Assembly: GCF_947500695.1 (NCBI RefSeq)
Contig: NZ_CANMSS010000006.1
Span: 186,001 to 250,000 of the forward strand
Direction of reading: 5' to 3'
Length of the DNA stretch: 64,000 bases
Origin: an uncultured Pseudoteredinibacter sp.
GTDB taxonomy: Bacteria; Pseudomonadota; Gammaproteobacteria; Pseudomonadales; Cellvibrionaceae
Shown here: one piece after another, positions 52,478 through 61,672 of the stretch
How positions within the stretch are numbered: the stretch's first letter is position 1
Layout: each line of letters starts with the position of its first letter
Position numbers and translations under genes: made by a program
The notes under the pieces: model-generated
Database searches by the model: none
Told to the model about the DNA's origin: nothing
What the model saw: the letters and a program-made list of their open reading frames with translations, nothing else

Positions 52478-53689
52478 TTAAACAAGCTTTCTACGCCGAA
52501 AGAATACCACTAGTGGCATCAACAAACTTAGAAATAGTTGCCCCCAAACCCCAATAGTCGGCACTTGTCTTGGCGGCACTGGCTCATCATCTACAATGGT
52601 GCCCATCACCTGCGAAACAATGGTTCCGTTACAGGTAGAATCGTTGAACTCAAGGTTTTTATCTGCTGTGCTACCACCCCCACTTTGAATCGATCCCAAG
52701 TTATAGACTATCGTTTCATCACCTTCGTAAATAGCATCGGCACTAATACTCAAGGGCAAAACGATTACCCCCTGCTGATTCAAGCTATTATTTGTTTGGT
52801 TAGGATCATACTCCCCTGCCGGTAGAGTAATTTGAATTTCACCACTACCGCTATTGAAGCTATTAACTTCACCCCGACCTGCCAATGCGCCTACAGCGAC
52901 GCTATAATCCAGTTGCGGCGAGGCGCTTGAAGCCGCGTCTAAAGTTAAATTAAACACCGCATCACTATCTAAGGTGCCGCTAATAATCAAGGCAAACTCC
53001 ATGCTTCCTACGCTATCTTCAGAACCAGAAGCCGGTGACATTGTATTCAATTGAATTTCTACCAACGGCCTTAGATCGACCGTGATATTATCAATGAAGT
53101 TACCAACTGGGCTAGCTGGTGATAGAGATTCAAAACTAAATTGTCGTGCTCCTGCCACTGCATCATTAGTTAAGGCCCCGGAATGCTGCACCCAGCCATC
53201 CCCTAAAGACACCGCATCGAGTGGGCCATTAAACACCAGTGCGCCGGCAGCGTCATGTAAAGAGGCACGAGTGGTTTCATTGGCTTGGGCTCTTGCACGA
53301 TGGTAATACTGATAGTTTACAGATTCATTGGCCGTCAAACATACTTCTTGGTACAAGCGAGCAACACTCTCGGCATTTACCTCGGCAAACTGATTTCCTT
53401 CAAAGGCTGGGACTGATAAAAAACCATCAGACCAAATTTCAATGGGTGACCCGTTTGCGGGACCACAACTCAAACCGCCTTGGCTAGGTGCTGTTGTTAA
53501 CCAACCTTGAACGGCACTTTGATCAATTTGATCAAAGCCCGAACCTGGGATACCACAAGTTGCGTTTAAGTCTGGTCGTTCAAAACCCTCATTAACAATG
53601 ATACGAGTGGGAATTTGGGCTTTAGTAAGTGAGAATGGCAGAAAAGCGATGGCTAGCAATAGGCATCGAAAGATAATTGAGCGCGACAC
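52478..53689 (-). CDS. IPTL-CTERM sorted extracellular protein
   Basis: A 403-residue exported protein. It has a signal peptide (1-24), a ~180-residue N-terminal domain resembling carbohydrate-binding or lamin-G-like jelly rolls (NEGFERPDLN ... IEIWSDGFLSVPAFEGNQFAEVNA), then a Calx-beta-like part (SPASGSEDSVGSMEFALIISG). The last ~28 residues, PTIGVWGQLFLSLLMPLVVF then RRRK, form an IPTL-CTERM signal: PTxxxWG, one helix, basic end. Such proteins are cut and anchored by an exosortase (XrtH type). No exosortase gene lies in the window. Confidence 0.85.
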   Translation of the reverse strand: MSRSIIFRCLLLAIAFLPFSLTKAQIPTRIIVNEGFERPDLNATCGIPGSGFDQIDQSAVQGWLTTAPSQGGLSCGPANGSPIEIWSDGFLSVPAFEGNQFAEVNAESVARLYQEVCLTANESVNYQYYHRARAQANETTRASLHDAAGALVFNGPLDAVSLGDGWVQHSGALTNDAVAGARQFSFESLSPASPVGNFIDNITVDLRPLVEIQLNTMSPASGSEDSVGSMEFALIISGTLDSDAVFNLTLDAASSASPQLDYSVAVGALAGRGEVNSFNSGSGEIQITLPAGEYDPNQTNNSLNQQGVIVLPLSISADAIYEGDETIVYNLGSIQSGGGSTADKNLEFNDSTCNGTIVSQVMGTIVDDEPVPPRQVPTIGVWGQLFLSLLMPLVVFFRRRKLV

Positions 53690-53896
53690 AAGGACTCCTT
53701 AAATACATTATGTCTTTAGCTTTATATCTCCTGTACTGAGCTGCCAATTTTGACAATCAAATCACACCCAATTTATATTTTGGGCAGCAAAGTTTTTGGG
53801 AGAAATTTATTAGTGATTGCCTATGCAATTATAATAAATTTCTCTTACTGAATGTAAACTTGACGCGAAATCCAAATTATGAATATCACATATAAC

Positions 53897-53921
53897 AAAA
53901 ACCCCGCATCGGACGCGGGGC
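53897..53921 (-). terminator. intrinsic terminator after the chemoreceptor
   Basis: The stem CCCCGC/GCGGGG (53902-53920) with a 7-base loop is followed on the - strand by five T. It lies 44 bp past the chemoreceptor stop. Confidence 0.85.
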
Positions 53922-53964
53922 TTCTAAACCTCGAATGACAAACACCAGTGGTAACTACGTCCCC

Positions 53965-55587
53965 TTAGCGAACATACTGGCCGACCAAATCGTTTAACTG
54001 GTTTACACTATTCATTAACTGAACAGTAGCCTCTGACGCCGACTTAACTTGTTGTGACGAGTTTCTCGCGCTGCCAGATACCTCCACTACACTGCGATTA
54101 ATCTCTTCAGCTACAGAGCTCTGCTCTTCGGCCGCCGTCGCAATCTGTGCGTTCATATCAGTTACCATCGCGATTTCCGATTTGATATTTCGCATTACCT
54201 CATTGGATTCTTGTGCTAGCTGAGAAGTTTTACGCGTTTGTTCTACGCCAAGCTTCATTGCAGAAACTGCTTTTTCTGAACCTGCTTGAGCCGCTTCGAT
54301 AATACTTTTAATTTCGGTAGTAGAGTCTTGTGTTTTCTGCGCCAAGGTTCGCACTTCATCGGCAACAACAGCAAAACCTCGCCCTTGATCACCAGCCCTA
54401 GCCGCCTCAATAGCGGCGTTTAACGCAAGCAAATTAGTTTGCTCTGCAATGCCCACGATCACATCTAGAACAGAACCTACACCAGCCACCAAAGATTCAA
54501 GCTCTTCCAATGCCTCCGCCGTATTTTCTACATCGGTTTCAAGTGCGTGCATTGAAGTAATGGTTTTATCCATAGTTTGCCTGCCTATCTCGGTATTATC
54601 ATTTACCGTACTAGCCGAATCTGCAGCGGAAGTGGCATTCCTAGACACTTCTTGAATAGACGCCGACATTTCATTAGTAGCTGTTGCCGAGTGCTCAACA
54701 TTCTTTTGAATCGATTCTGAATCACGCTGAATCTCGCCAGAGATTATCGATACGGAATCGGAAACTTCAGTCAGATTCTTCGCCGACCCCTCCATAGCTT
54801 CCAGCATTGAGACTAGAGAGTGGCGCATTTCTTCTAAACCACCACCAATCTGCCCAAGCTCATCTTTCGAAGAAACCTGAACGGGCTGAGAAAAATCTTT
54901 ACCCTTGATCAAATCTAAAGATTCAATAAGCGCTCTCGTTGGCTTTACGATATTGCGATTCATAATCGCCGTACCAATCAGCAATACGATAACCTGCCCT
55001 AGAAGAATTGATGGTAGTGCCCAGCGTTCAACCGTAGCAGAGCTAGCAATATTGCTTTTAGTTTGCTGGCTTACATCTAAAGATACTGATTTCGCCGTTT
55101 CTGCCAGGAGCTTCGACGGCCCCCTATCGATACCACGAACATAGCTATCCGCCGCATTCGAATCTAAATCGCCGACAAAGATATCGTAAGCTTCTTCATA
55201 CTTAGTCATCATGACACGATAATCTTGCATAAAGCTTTTCAAATTACCGCTTACCGCAGCACTATCCGAGCGCCCCATAATGGCCTTAGTGTCGGCCATA
55301 ATTGACTGCTTTCGCTCTTGGAAGCGCCCCCAGTACTTTTCTAGATCGGCAGGCTTATGCCCTCGCAGCAGAACATTCTTCCACTCTTGCACCTGAGTTT
55401 TAAACTCACTGTTAAGCAAAAGAATATCGCGCTCTATCGCTACCTCTTTGTCGAGAAGTAAACGAAATCTATTTAGCTGTTTGTTTTCAAGGTGTACAGC
55501 TACACCCGCAATAATGGAAACAGCAATAGCACCTAGAGCCAAAACGCTCAAAAGCTTGTTTCTCACCGATCCGCTGATAATATTCAT
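53965..55587 (-). CDS. methyl-accepting chemotaxis protein
   Basis: A 540-residue chemoreceptor. TM1 (about 10-28) and TM2 (about 192-212) enclose a ~160-residue helical periplasmic sensor of 4HB type. A HAMP domain (about 213-265) and a signalling hairpin follow, with the invariant tip [32 protein letters not shown] at positions 384-415. The C-terminus (NDLVGQYVR) lacks a CheR/CheB-docking pentapeptide. No flagellar or che genes are near, so it is an orphan receptor that works with a pathway encoded elsewhere. Ligand unknown. Confidence 0.95.
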   Translation of the reverse strand: MNIISGSVRNKLLSVLALGAIAVSIIAGVAVHLENKQLNRFRLLLDKEVAIERDILLLNSEFKTQVQEWKNVLLRGHKPADLEKYWGRFQERKQSIMADTKAIMGRSDSAAVSGNLKSFMQDYRVMMTKYEEAYDIFVGDLDSNAADSYVRGIDRGPSKLLAETAKSVSLDVSQQTKSNIASSATVERWALPSILLGQVIVLLIGTAIMNRNIVKPTRALIESLDLIKGKDFSQPVQVSSKDELGQIGGGLEEMRHSLVSMLEAMEGSAKNLTEVSDSVSIISGEIQRDSESIQKNVEHSATATNEMSASIQEVSRNATSAADSASTVNDNTEIGRQTMDKTITSMHALETDVENTAEALEELESLVAGVGSVLDVIVGIAEQTNLLALNAAIEAARAGDQGRGFAVVADEVRTLAQKTQDSTTEIKSIIEAAQAGSEKAVSAMKLGVEQTRKTSQLAQESNEVMRNIKSEIAMVTDMNAQIATAAEEQSSVAEEINRSVVEVSGSARNSSQQVKSASEATVQLMNSVNQLNDLVGQYVR

Positions 55588-55755
55588 TAGTTAACTCTAA
55601 TAAAACAATTGGTAGACTATTCAATATAGTTATCGGCACTATTCCTTAAAGATTAGGTTTTTTGATTGTTATTTGAGCTAAAAAGGGGAATTTAATAAAA
55701 AGGACTAGGGCTGGACTAGCCTTAGCTAGTTAGTTTTATAGGAAGACTTATTGAG

Positions 55756-55788
55756 AACTATTAGCCCCAAAGACAGGGGCTAATAGTT
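55756..55788. terminator. hairpin after the MFS gene
   Basis: AACTATTAGCCCC and GGGGCTAATAGTT form a perfect 13-bp stem with a 7-base loop, 62 bp past the MFS stop. There is no T-run on the - strand, so termination is only likely. Confidence 0.5.
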
Positions 55789-55849
55789 AGGGTAAGACGA
55801 GGCCCTCTATAGATGAGTGGGCGCAGTAAGCTCAGTAGCGAAAGCTGCC

Positions 55850-57016
55850 TTATAACTTGGTCGACTTCTTGAGCCAGCCCAATATCAACAAAGCAAAACC
55901 AGGCAATAGCAAAAACATCGAGGTCCAGTTGCTATTCTCCCAACCGATACTGGCAAATAACCAGCCCGCAGAAAATGCACCGATAGTGTTGAGCACCGCC
56001 ACTGCAGACTCATTCAAGCCCTGCAACTTGTGGGCATCGCCTGGTAAGGAAGCTACTAAAGAGCTCCCCCCAACGTATAACATATTCCAACCTAGCCCAA
56101 TACCTATTAGCGCCACCAAAATACCATTGTAACTTTCGAAATTAATGGCAATAAGCATCGAAGCTAGCATCACCATATAGCCCGCAAAGATCACGCGCCC
56201 CACACCAATTAAGGCAATAATCCGCCCCATAAACAATGATGGGATAAACATGGCGAGTACATGGCTTTGAATAACCAACATGATGCTAGCGAACTCTATG
56301 CCCATCGCATTCATTTTTAGCGAAGACTGCATCATTAATAAAGCCATCAACATATAGCCAAAACCAGAGGCATAAATAGCCAGTATTAACTCGGTTTTGT
56401 AATTTTGTTTGGAAGAAGAATTCTTAGCTGTAACTTTGTCAGCGGCCTCCCTACTTTGTGTATTAGCAGGAACAGTACTTAAGACAACTGCCAGCAATAC
56501 CGCCAAAGCAATAAACATCAAATAGCTGGCACTGAAGGCGTAATCAGGAATTAGTAAACGACTGTGGGTCGTTAAAATAGGAGCTACAAAAGCAGCGACC
56601 ACACCGCCTAAAGTCACCAGCGATACAGCTTTTGCTGTTTGTTCAGAACTCAAGCCATCGGTAGCAGCAAATCGAAAATAGGCAAAGGCGCTGAAGGCCA
56701 TTCCAAACAAGGCATGTGCTATGCAGTTTATAACAAAGGAATGGCTGTAAATCGAGTAAGCCCCTAAACCGCCCCCCAAAGCGAAACTAAAGCAAGCCAA
56801 ATAGAAAACGGGCTTGCGACCAAAACGCTTCATCGCCATAGACAGTAAATAGGAGCACACAATTACTGAAGCAAACTGTAATCCATACGGCAAAGTAGAC
56901 AATTCAGCGCTGGGTGCCAATACCTTTCCAACCAGTGGTGCGACGGATACGGTAATAACCGCACCACTTAATGCCAAGGCTTGTGCCGCTGAATACAATA
57001 GAGTTGTTTTGCGCAT
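55850..57016 (-). CDS. MFS transporter
   Basis: A 388-residue inner-membrane protein with 12 predicted helices. The loop between helices 2 and 3 shows a reduced MFS motif (MKRFGRKPVFYLACFSFALGGG). The centre has a long polar loop (TQSREAADKVTAKNSSSKQNYK). It belongs to the general drug/metabolite MFS group and I cannot name a substrate. It is divergent from the DUF3348 operon across 281 bp. Confidence 0.88.
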   Translation of the reverse strand: MRKTTLLYSAAQALALSGAVITVSVAPLVGKVLAPSAELSTLPYGLQFASVIVCSYLLSMAMKRFGRKPVFYLACFSFALGGGLGAYSIYSHSFVINCIAHALFGMAFSAFAYFRFAATDGLSSEQTAKAVSLVTLGGVVAAFVAPILTTHSRLLIPDYAFSASYLMFIALAVLLAVVLSTVPANTQSREAADKVTAKNSSSKQNYKTELILAIYASGFGYMLMALLMMQSSLKMNAMGIEFASIMLVIQSHVLAMFIPSLFMGRIIALIGVGRVIFAGYMVMLASMLIAINFESYNGILVALIGIGLGWNMLYVGGSSLVASLPGDAHKLQGLNESAVAVLNTIGAFSAGWLFASIGWENSNWTSMFLLLPGFALLILGWLKKSTKL

Positions 57017-57297
57017 AAATACATGTCACTGCAGCAATAAAGTGGGTAGGCATGATACGAGATAAACCGATCAATCCAAAATTTAGATATTAGCCGTTCA
57101 GAGTTTATTCAGCATTTACAGATCGGCCCTAAATTGACGCCTTAGGCCGCTTGAATCTTGGCCTCAGTTATTGATAATAGCCGGCCGACTAAAAAATAGT
57201 GGTCACGGTTAGAAACTGTACGCATTGCCCAATTAATAGCCGGAACAAATCTTAAGTACGACTTTTAGAACACTGGCTTACGGCACGCGTTAGATAC

Positions 57298-58137
57298 ATG
57301 GCTCAAATCTCTATAGAAGGCTCTCGTTTAGTTCGTTTTTTGAACGATCTAGATGTATCCAATGCCGACCTTTTCGACAAGGCATTTGCTGAACGTATTA
57401 GCCAGCTTATTGGCTTGCACAAATCCTTAGCACTTTCTGGCTTACCCCTGAAACTCGCAAGACTGCGCTTTGAACCGCGCTCTGTAAGCGCAGATAAAGT
57501 GCAGCAGGAATTTTTACGGGTTAATCAGGAGCTCATTGAAACACTGATTGAGTGTTTCACCCCCGGCAATGGCAGTGCTCGGGTCCGCTTTCCAGGCTAT
57601 CGCGAAGATGCTACTGAAGAGCAACTCAATAACTTTGATCTCTATGTGCAGTTCTATAGCGCTAGGCAAAGACAGATAGAGTTAAAAGTTCAGCATCTTC
57701 TGTCCTATGTACGCGATGCCGCCGCTGGTCATTCACAAAGACTGGCACAACTGGTTATGCTAGAAAGCTCCTTTGGGGAAGCCATCGTCGGCTACGACAG
57801 ACAATGTTTGGCCGTAGTGCCCAGATTGTTAGAAGCTTACTTTGAGCAACTGCGCCAAGAGCATCAGGATATACTTGCCGAACAATCTGGCGAATCCATA
57901 CCCGAAGAAACTCCAAGCTGGATAAATCAATTTTCTGACGACATGCGCGAGTTACTGTTTGCCGAGCTAGAACTACGTTTAATGCCGGTAATGGGACTGA
58001 TAGAAGCCTTTGACGAGGACAGCCCTGAGCTTGTTAAAAACAGCCTTGAGCCGGATAAAAACAACCTTGAGCCTGGCAAAAGCAGCCATTCGAAAAAACA
58101 ATCCGCCGAAGCCCTAACCGAACAGGCCAAAGCCTAA
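57298..58137 (+). CDS. DUF3348-family protein, first gene of the stator-like operon
   Basis: A 279-residue cytoplasmic protein, no signal peptide or membrane helix. The opening (SRLVRFLNDLDVSNADLFDKAFAERISQLIGLHKSLALS) and the middle (YVQFYSARQRQIELKVQHLLSYVRDA) match what I know as DUF3348, which nearly always precedes a DUF802 gene. It is helical throughout and charged. The C-terminus is low-complexity with LEPDKN/LEPGKS repeats and may be a flexible tether. It starts an operon with the DUF802 channel, OmpA partner and DUF2894 gene, and probably is a cytoplasmic partner of the channel's tail. Function unknown. Confidence 0.8.
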   Translation: MAQISIEGSRLVRFLNDLDVSNADLFDKAFAERISQLIGLHKSLALSGLPLKLARLRFEPRSVSADKVQQEFLRVNQELIETLIECFTPGNGSARVRFPGYREDATEEQLNNFDLYVQFYSARQRQIELKVQHLLSYVRDAAAGHSQRLAQLVMLESSFGEAIVGYDRQCLAVVPRLLEAYFEQLRQEHQDILAEQSGESIPEETPSWINQFSDDMRELLFAELELRLMPVMGLIEAFDEDSPELVKNSLEPDKNNLEPGKSSHSKKQSAEALTEQAKA

Positions 58138-58237
58138 AGAATAAATATCCGCATTCCACCACACATAAAGATTTAAGCGTTTTCATAGTAAGACACTGGT
58201 GAAGGGAAGCGAAAAAGGAAACAACTAAGAAGACCTT

Positions 58238-60982
58238 ATGAACAGACTATTATTCGCCCTCGCCTTCGCTCTTGGTTCTGCCGCCGTCATTTGGATGGCG
58301 CTGATATTTGCCGGCAGTGACGCACTGGCTTTTACCGTCACGGCTGTTATTGGCGGTGTTTTTGTATTGGGCGCCATTGAGTTATTAGGCTTTCGTAAGG
58401 CCACCGCCTCCTTAGCTGATGCGTTGAATGAGCTAGATGATAAAAAAGAGGCCCCAGAATCATTAGATCCATGGATTAGCAAATTAGCCCCGGTGTTAAG
58501 AAATGCCACCCAAGCCCGTATTGAAGGTGAGCGTGTCGCACTACCCGCACCCGTTTTAACACCGTATTTGGTTGGCCTACTCGTCATGTTAGGTTTATTG
58601 GGTACCTTTATTGGTATGGTAGAAACCTTGCAAGGCGCGGTCACAGCTTTAGAGAGCAATAGCGAATTGCAGGCCATCCGAGCCGGCCTTGCTGCACCTA
58701 TTCAAGGTTTGGGTTTGGCCTTTGGCACCTCAGTGGCCGGTGTTGCTGCTTCAGCCATGTTGGGTTTGATGTCGACTCTTAGCCGACGTGCTCGAATCTT
58801 CGAGACTCAACGCCTCGATCAAAAAATCAATAGCAGCCTGAGAACTTTTTCCCTGAATCATAGCCGCCAACAAACTTATCGCGCTTTACAACTCCAGGCC
58901 GATACTCTGCCAGCGGTAGCTGAGCGCTTAGACAGCCTAGCACACACCTTGGAAAATATGGGTGAGAAGCTGGGCCAAAACCTGGCCAACAATCAAAATG
59001 AACTCAATCAATCATTAACTTCCCTGTTTGGCAATCTGGCAACAACCGTTGAGAAAACCTTGAGTGACAGTGTTGCAGAAACCAGCCGCTTAAGTGTTGA
59101 GAATAGCCGCCTAGTTGGCGAGAGCATTAAACCTGTACTGCAAGAAACCCTTGGCGATATTCAAACCGAGTTACAGCGCTGTAATGACAAGAGCTTGCAA
59201 CAACTTACGGATAATGCCGAGTCAACTCAGCAACAATTGCTAGAACAGACCCAGCAATGTCTACAAGAACTAAACGGTAAAACTGAAACCGTACAAAAAC
59301 AAATCACAGAGCTGAGCACTGCAACGCTTGAGCAACTTAAGAATACAGCCCAAGATAACCAGCAAGCACTTATTGGCAACGCCCAAGAGACATTGCAAAA
59401 AATCGACAGCAACAGCGACGCTACCTATAAGTTACTGCAAGAAAGCACTGAGAAAACCTTATCGCAGTTGCGTGACAGTAGCTTGGCAACCGAGCAGAAA
59501 CTAGAAGAAAGCAGCGGCGCCACCCATAAGCTGCTACAAGAAGCTACTGAGCAAACGCTATCACAACTGCGCGAAAGCAGCCTAGCAACCGGACAAAAAC
59601 TCGAAGAAAGCGGCAGCGCTACTCAGCAACGCATCACTGAGCTAGCAGGCTCCCAATTGCAAGCATTAAGCGCGCACTTTAGTAATAGCGCCCAAGATGT
59701 TGCGCAAGCTTGGCAACAAGGCCTTGAGGCCCATCAAGAAGCGAATCAGAGCTTACTGGCCCAGGGGAAAGATAATTTGAACGCTTACAGCGCAGAGTTT
59801 GAACGACTTTCTAAAGACCTGATGGCACAGGTTGAATCTAACAGTAATAGCTGGCTACAGCAGCAACAAGAAGCCGAACAGCTACGTGTTAATAGTTGGC
59901 AGACTGCCTTAGAAAATAACCAGCAACAATCTGCCAAAGAGCTGCAACAGAACGCTGTAGAATTTAATCAGCAGCTGCAGGAGCAAAGCCAGCATCAACA
60001 GCAAGCATTTGAGCAGTTATTAACGCGCTTTGAAAATGTCTCCAATGAACTAAATATTCAATGGCGAGAAAATGGCGAACAGCACAAGACTCAGCAACAA
60101 GAGCTCGCCCAGACCTTGCAGCAGAGTGCTCAAGATATGAATAGCCATTGGCTGCAAAATGCTAAGCAGATGCTAGAACAGATTAACGGCTTGATGACTT
60201 CTTCTGAGCAGTTATTACAGCAGCGTATGGACAGTGAAACCGAATGGTTAACGGCCCAGCAGCAACGCATGAGCGAAGTCAGTAATGTACTAGGCGAACA
60301 ACTAGAGCAATTGCGCCTGCAAGAGCAAAGCCGTGGTGAAGCCGCCGTGGCTCAGCTAGGCGAGCTTGAAGCTACTGTGGCCAATCACCTAGCTGGCCTT
60401 GGGCAGTCCCTTGAAGCGCCAATGACGCGCTTGATTGAAACCGCGTCGCAAGCGCCACGAGCAGCGGCAGAAGTGATAGAGCACCTGCGAGCGGAGATCT
60501 CTAAGAACATCGAGCGCGATAACGGCCTCTTAAGCGAGCGTCGCGATGTCTTGGTAGAACTGAACAGCTTATCGGAATCCATCCAACAAACGGCGGCAGG
60601 CCAACAGCAAGCCATCGAGAGCTTGGTTAGCGAGTCTACCGATAAACTGGACACCATAGGCGAGCAGTTTACCCAGCAAGTCGCCGATGAATCAGAAAAG
60701 CTCAACGATATGGTGGCTCTATTCGCTGGCAGTAGCGCCGAATTAGCAAGCCTTGGCGAAGCCTTTAGTCTCGCAGTTGAAATGTTCCGCGATTCGAATA
60801 CGTCGATGACCGAGAACCTAGCCCGCATCGAAAGCTCGCTTAGCGAAGCCGGCAACCGCAGCGATGAGCAACTAGGCTATTACGTCGCCCAGGCACGTGA
60901 AATCATCGATCAAAGTATTGTTTCCCAGCAGCAAATGCTAGACGGTTTGCGTCAGCTGCGTGAAGAAAAAGCCGTTAACTAA
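58238..60982 (+). CDS. DUF802 MotA/ExbB/ZorA-like channel with long coiled-coil tail
   Basis: A 914-residue inner-membrane protein. Four helices are predicted (about 3-26, 29-52, 108-132, 155-182). Helix 3 has GLLGTFIGMVETL (119-131) and helix 4 has GLGLAFGTSVAGVAASA (157-173), the pore-lining motifs of ExbB/TolQ/MotA proteins, with T164-S165 in the position of the conserved polar residues. From about residue 190 to 905 it is a Gln/Glu/Ser-rich coiled coil, including a tandem 33-residue repeat (395-427, 428-460; three hendecads each). This is the build of ZorA from Zorya defence, whose tail reaches into the cytoplasm. It is followed nine bp on by a ZorB/MotB-like gene. A proton-driven stator is likely; its task is unknown. 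Confidence 0.88.
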   Translation: MNRLLFALAFALGSAAVIWMALIFAGSDALAFTVTAVIGGVFVLGAIELLGFRKATASLADALNELDDKKEAPESLDPWISKLAPVLRNATQARIEGERVALPAPVLTPYLVGLLVMLGLLGTFIGMVETLQGAVTALESNSELQAIRAGLAAPIQGLGLAFGTSVAGVAASAMLGLMSTLSRRARIFETQRLDQKINSSLRTFSLNHSRQQTYRALQLQADTLPAVAERLDSLAHTLENMGEKLGQNLANNQNELNQSLTSLFGNLATTVEKTLSDSVAETSRLSVENSRLVGESIKPVLQETLGDIQTELQRCNDKSLQQLTDNAESTQQQLLEQTQQCLQELNGKTETVQKQITELSTATLEQLKNTAQDNQQALIGNAQETLQKIDSNSDATYKLLQESTEKTLSQLRDSSLATEQKLEESSGATHKLLQEATEQTLSQLRESSLATGQKLEESGSATQQRITELAGSQLQALSAHFSNSAQDVAQAWQQGLEAHQEANQSLLAQGKDNLNAYSAEFERLSKDLMAQVESNSNSWLQQQQEAEQLRVNSWQTALENNQQQSAKELQQNAVEFNQQLQEQSQHQQQAFEQLLTRFENVSNELNIQWRENGEQHKTQQQELAQTLQQSAQDMNSHWLQNAKQMLEQINGLMTSSEQLLQQRMDSETEWLTAQQQRMSEVSNVLGEQLEQLRLQEQSRGEAAVAQLGELEATVANHLAGLGQSLEAPMTRLIETASQAPRAAAEVIEHLRAEISKNIERDNGLLSERRDVLVELNSLSESIQQTAAGQQQAIESLVSESTDKLDTIGEQFTQQVADESEKLNDMVALFAGSSAELASLGEAFSLAVEMFRDSNTSMTENLARIESSLSEAGNRSDEQLGYYVAQAREIIDQSIVSQQQMLDGLRQLREEKAVN
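59420..59617 (+). repeat. tandem 99-bp repeat in the coiled-coil tail
   Basis: Two adjacent 33-codon units (59420-59518, 59519-59617) encode near-identical peptides, both containing KLLQE, TLSQLR, SSLAT and QKLEES. 33 residues are three 11-residue turns, so the coil stays in register. It shows the tail length can change by whole units. Confidence 0.88.
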
Positions 60983-60991
60983 GGTTACGAC

Positions 60992-61672
60992 ATGGAAGAA
61001 CTGGAAGACGCCAATAGCGAATCCTCACCGGTCTGGGCCATTTTCGGCGATCTAATGTCAGGCTTGGTAGGTGTATTTGTTTTAATTCTAGTATGGGTGC
61101 TTGGCTTTCAATTAGAGCTGGCCAAAACCCTAGAAGAAGAGGTTAAAAAACGCGAAGCTGAAGAGCAGCGCCGTCTTGCACTAGAGCAAGCTTTGGCAGA
61201 TCCACTGTCTAGTGGCCGAGTAACGTTGCGCGATGGCCGCATTGGTATTCGTGGTAGCTTCTTATTTGCTAGCAACTCAGATCAACTGCAACCTGAAGGC
61301 GAAGCCTTATTGCAAACCTTGGTAGAGCCGCTGCATGTATACCTGACTGATCGCGATCAATTATTGATGATCAGCGGCTTTACCGATAACCGCCCTATCC
61401 AAAGTGGCAATCTACACTATAAGGATAATTGGGAGCTTTCTGCCCAACGTGCATTAACGGTTACTCGCGCCTTGATCGACTCGGGCATGCCACAGGATCG
61501 CGTTTTTGCGGCTGCCTTTGGTGCTCAGCAGCCCGTGGTTGAAAATAGCGATGATGAAAGCCGCGCGAAAAACCGTCGCGTAGAAATGGCACCAGTACCT
61601 AGAAACAAATCACAAACTGGCGCCAGTCAAGCCAATGCAATGGCAATAGACAATCCAGGCAGTCGTTCATGA
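60992..61672 (+). CDS. MotB/ZorB-like OmpA-domain stator subunit
   Basis: A 226-residue inner-membrane protein. One helix (about 13-40, VWAIFGDLMSGLVGVFVLIL) carries D20 at its start, matching the proton-carrying Asp of MotB, TolR and ZorB; FGDLMSGLVGVF is especially close to ZorB. A short charged coil (EEEVKKREAEEQRR) leads to an OmpA peptidoglycan-binding domain (about 80-200: FLFASNSDQLQPEG, ISGFTDNRP, NWELSAQRALTVTRAL, NRRVEM). It would anchor the complex to the cell wall while D20 carries protons through the DUF802 channel. It overlaps the next gene by 4 bp (ATGA). Confidence 0.92.
   Translation: MEELEDANSESSPVWAIFGDLMSGLVGVFVLILVWVLGFQLELAKTLEEEVKKREAEEQRRLALEQALADPLSSGRVTLRDGRIGIRGSFLFASNSDQLQPEGEALLQTLVEPLHVYLTDRDQLLMISGFTDNRPIQSGNLHYKDNWELSAQRALTVTRALIDSGMPQDRVFAAAFGAQQPVVENSDDESRAKNRRVEMAPVPRNKSQTGASQANAMAIDNPGSRS

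Noticed and set aside
58238-61672. Flagellar MotA/MotB
   Set aside because: The channel protein is three times the length of MotA, with its extra length as a C-terminal coil, and no flagellar or chemotaxis genes are adjacent.
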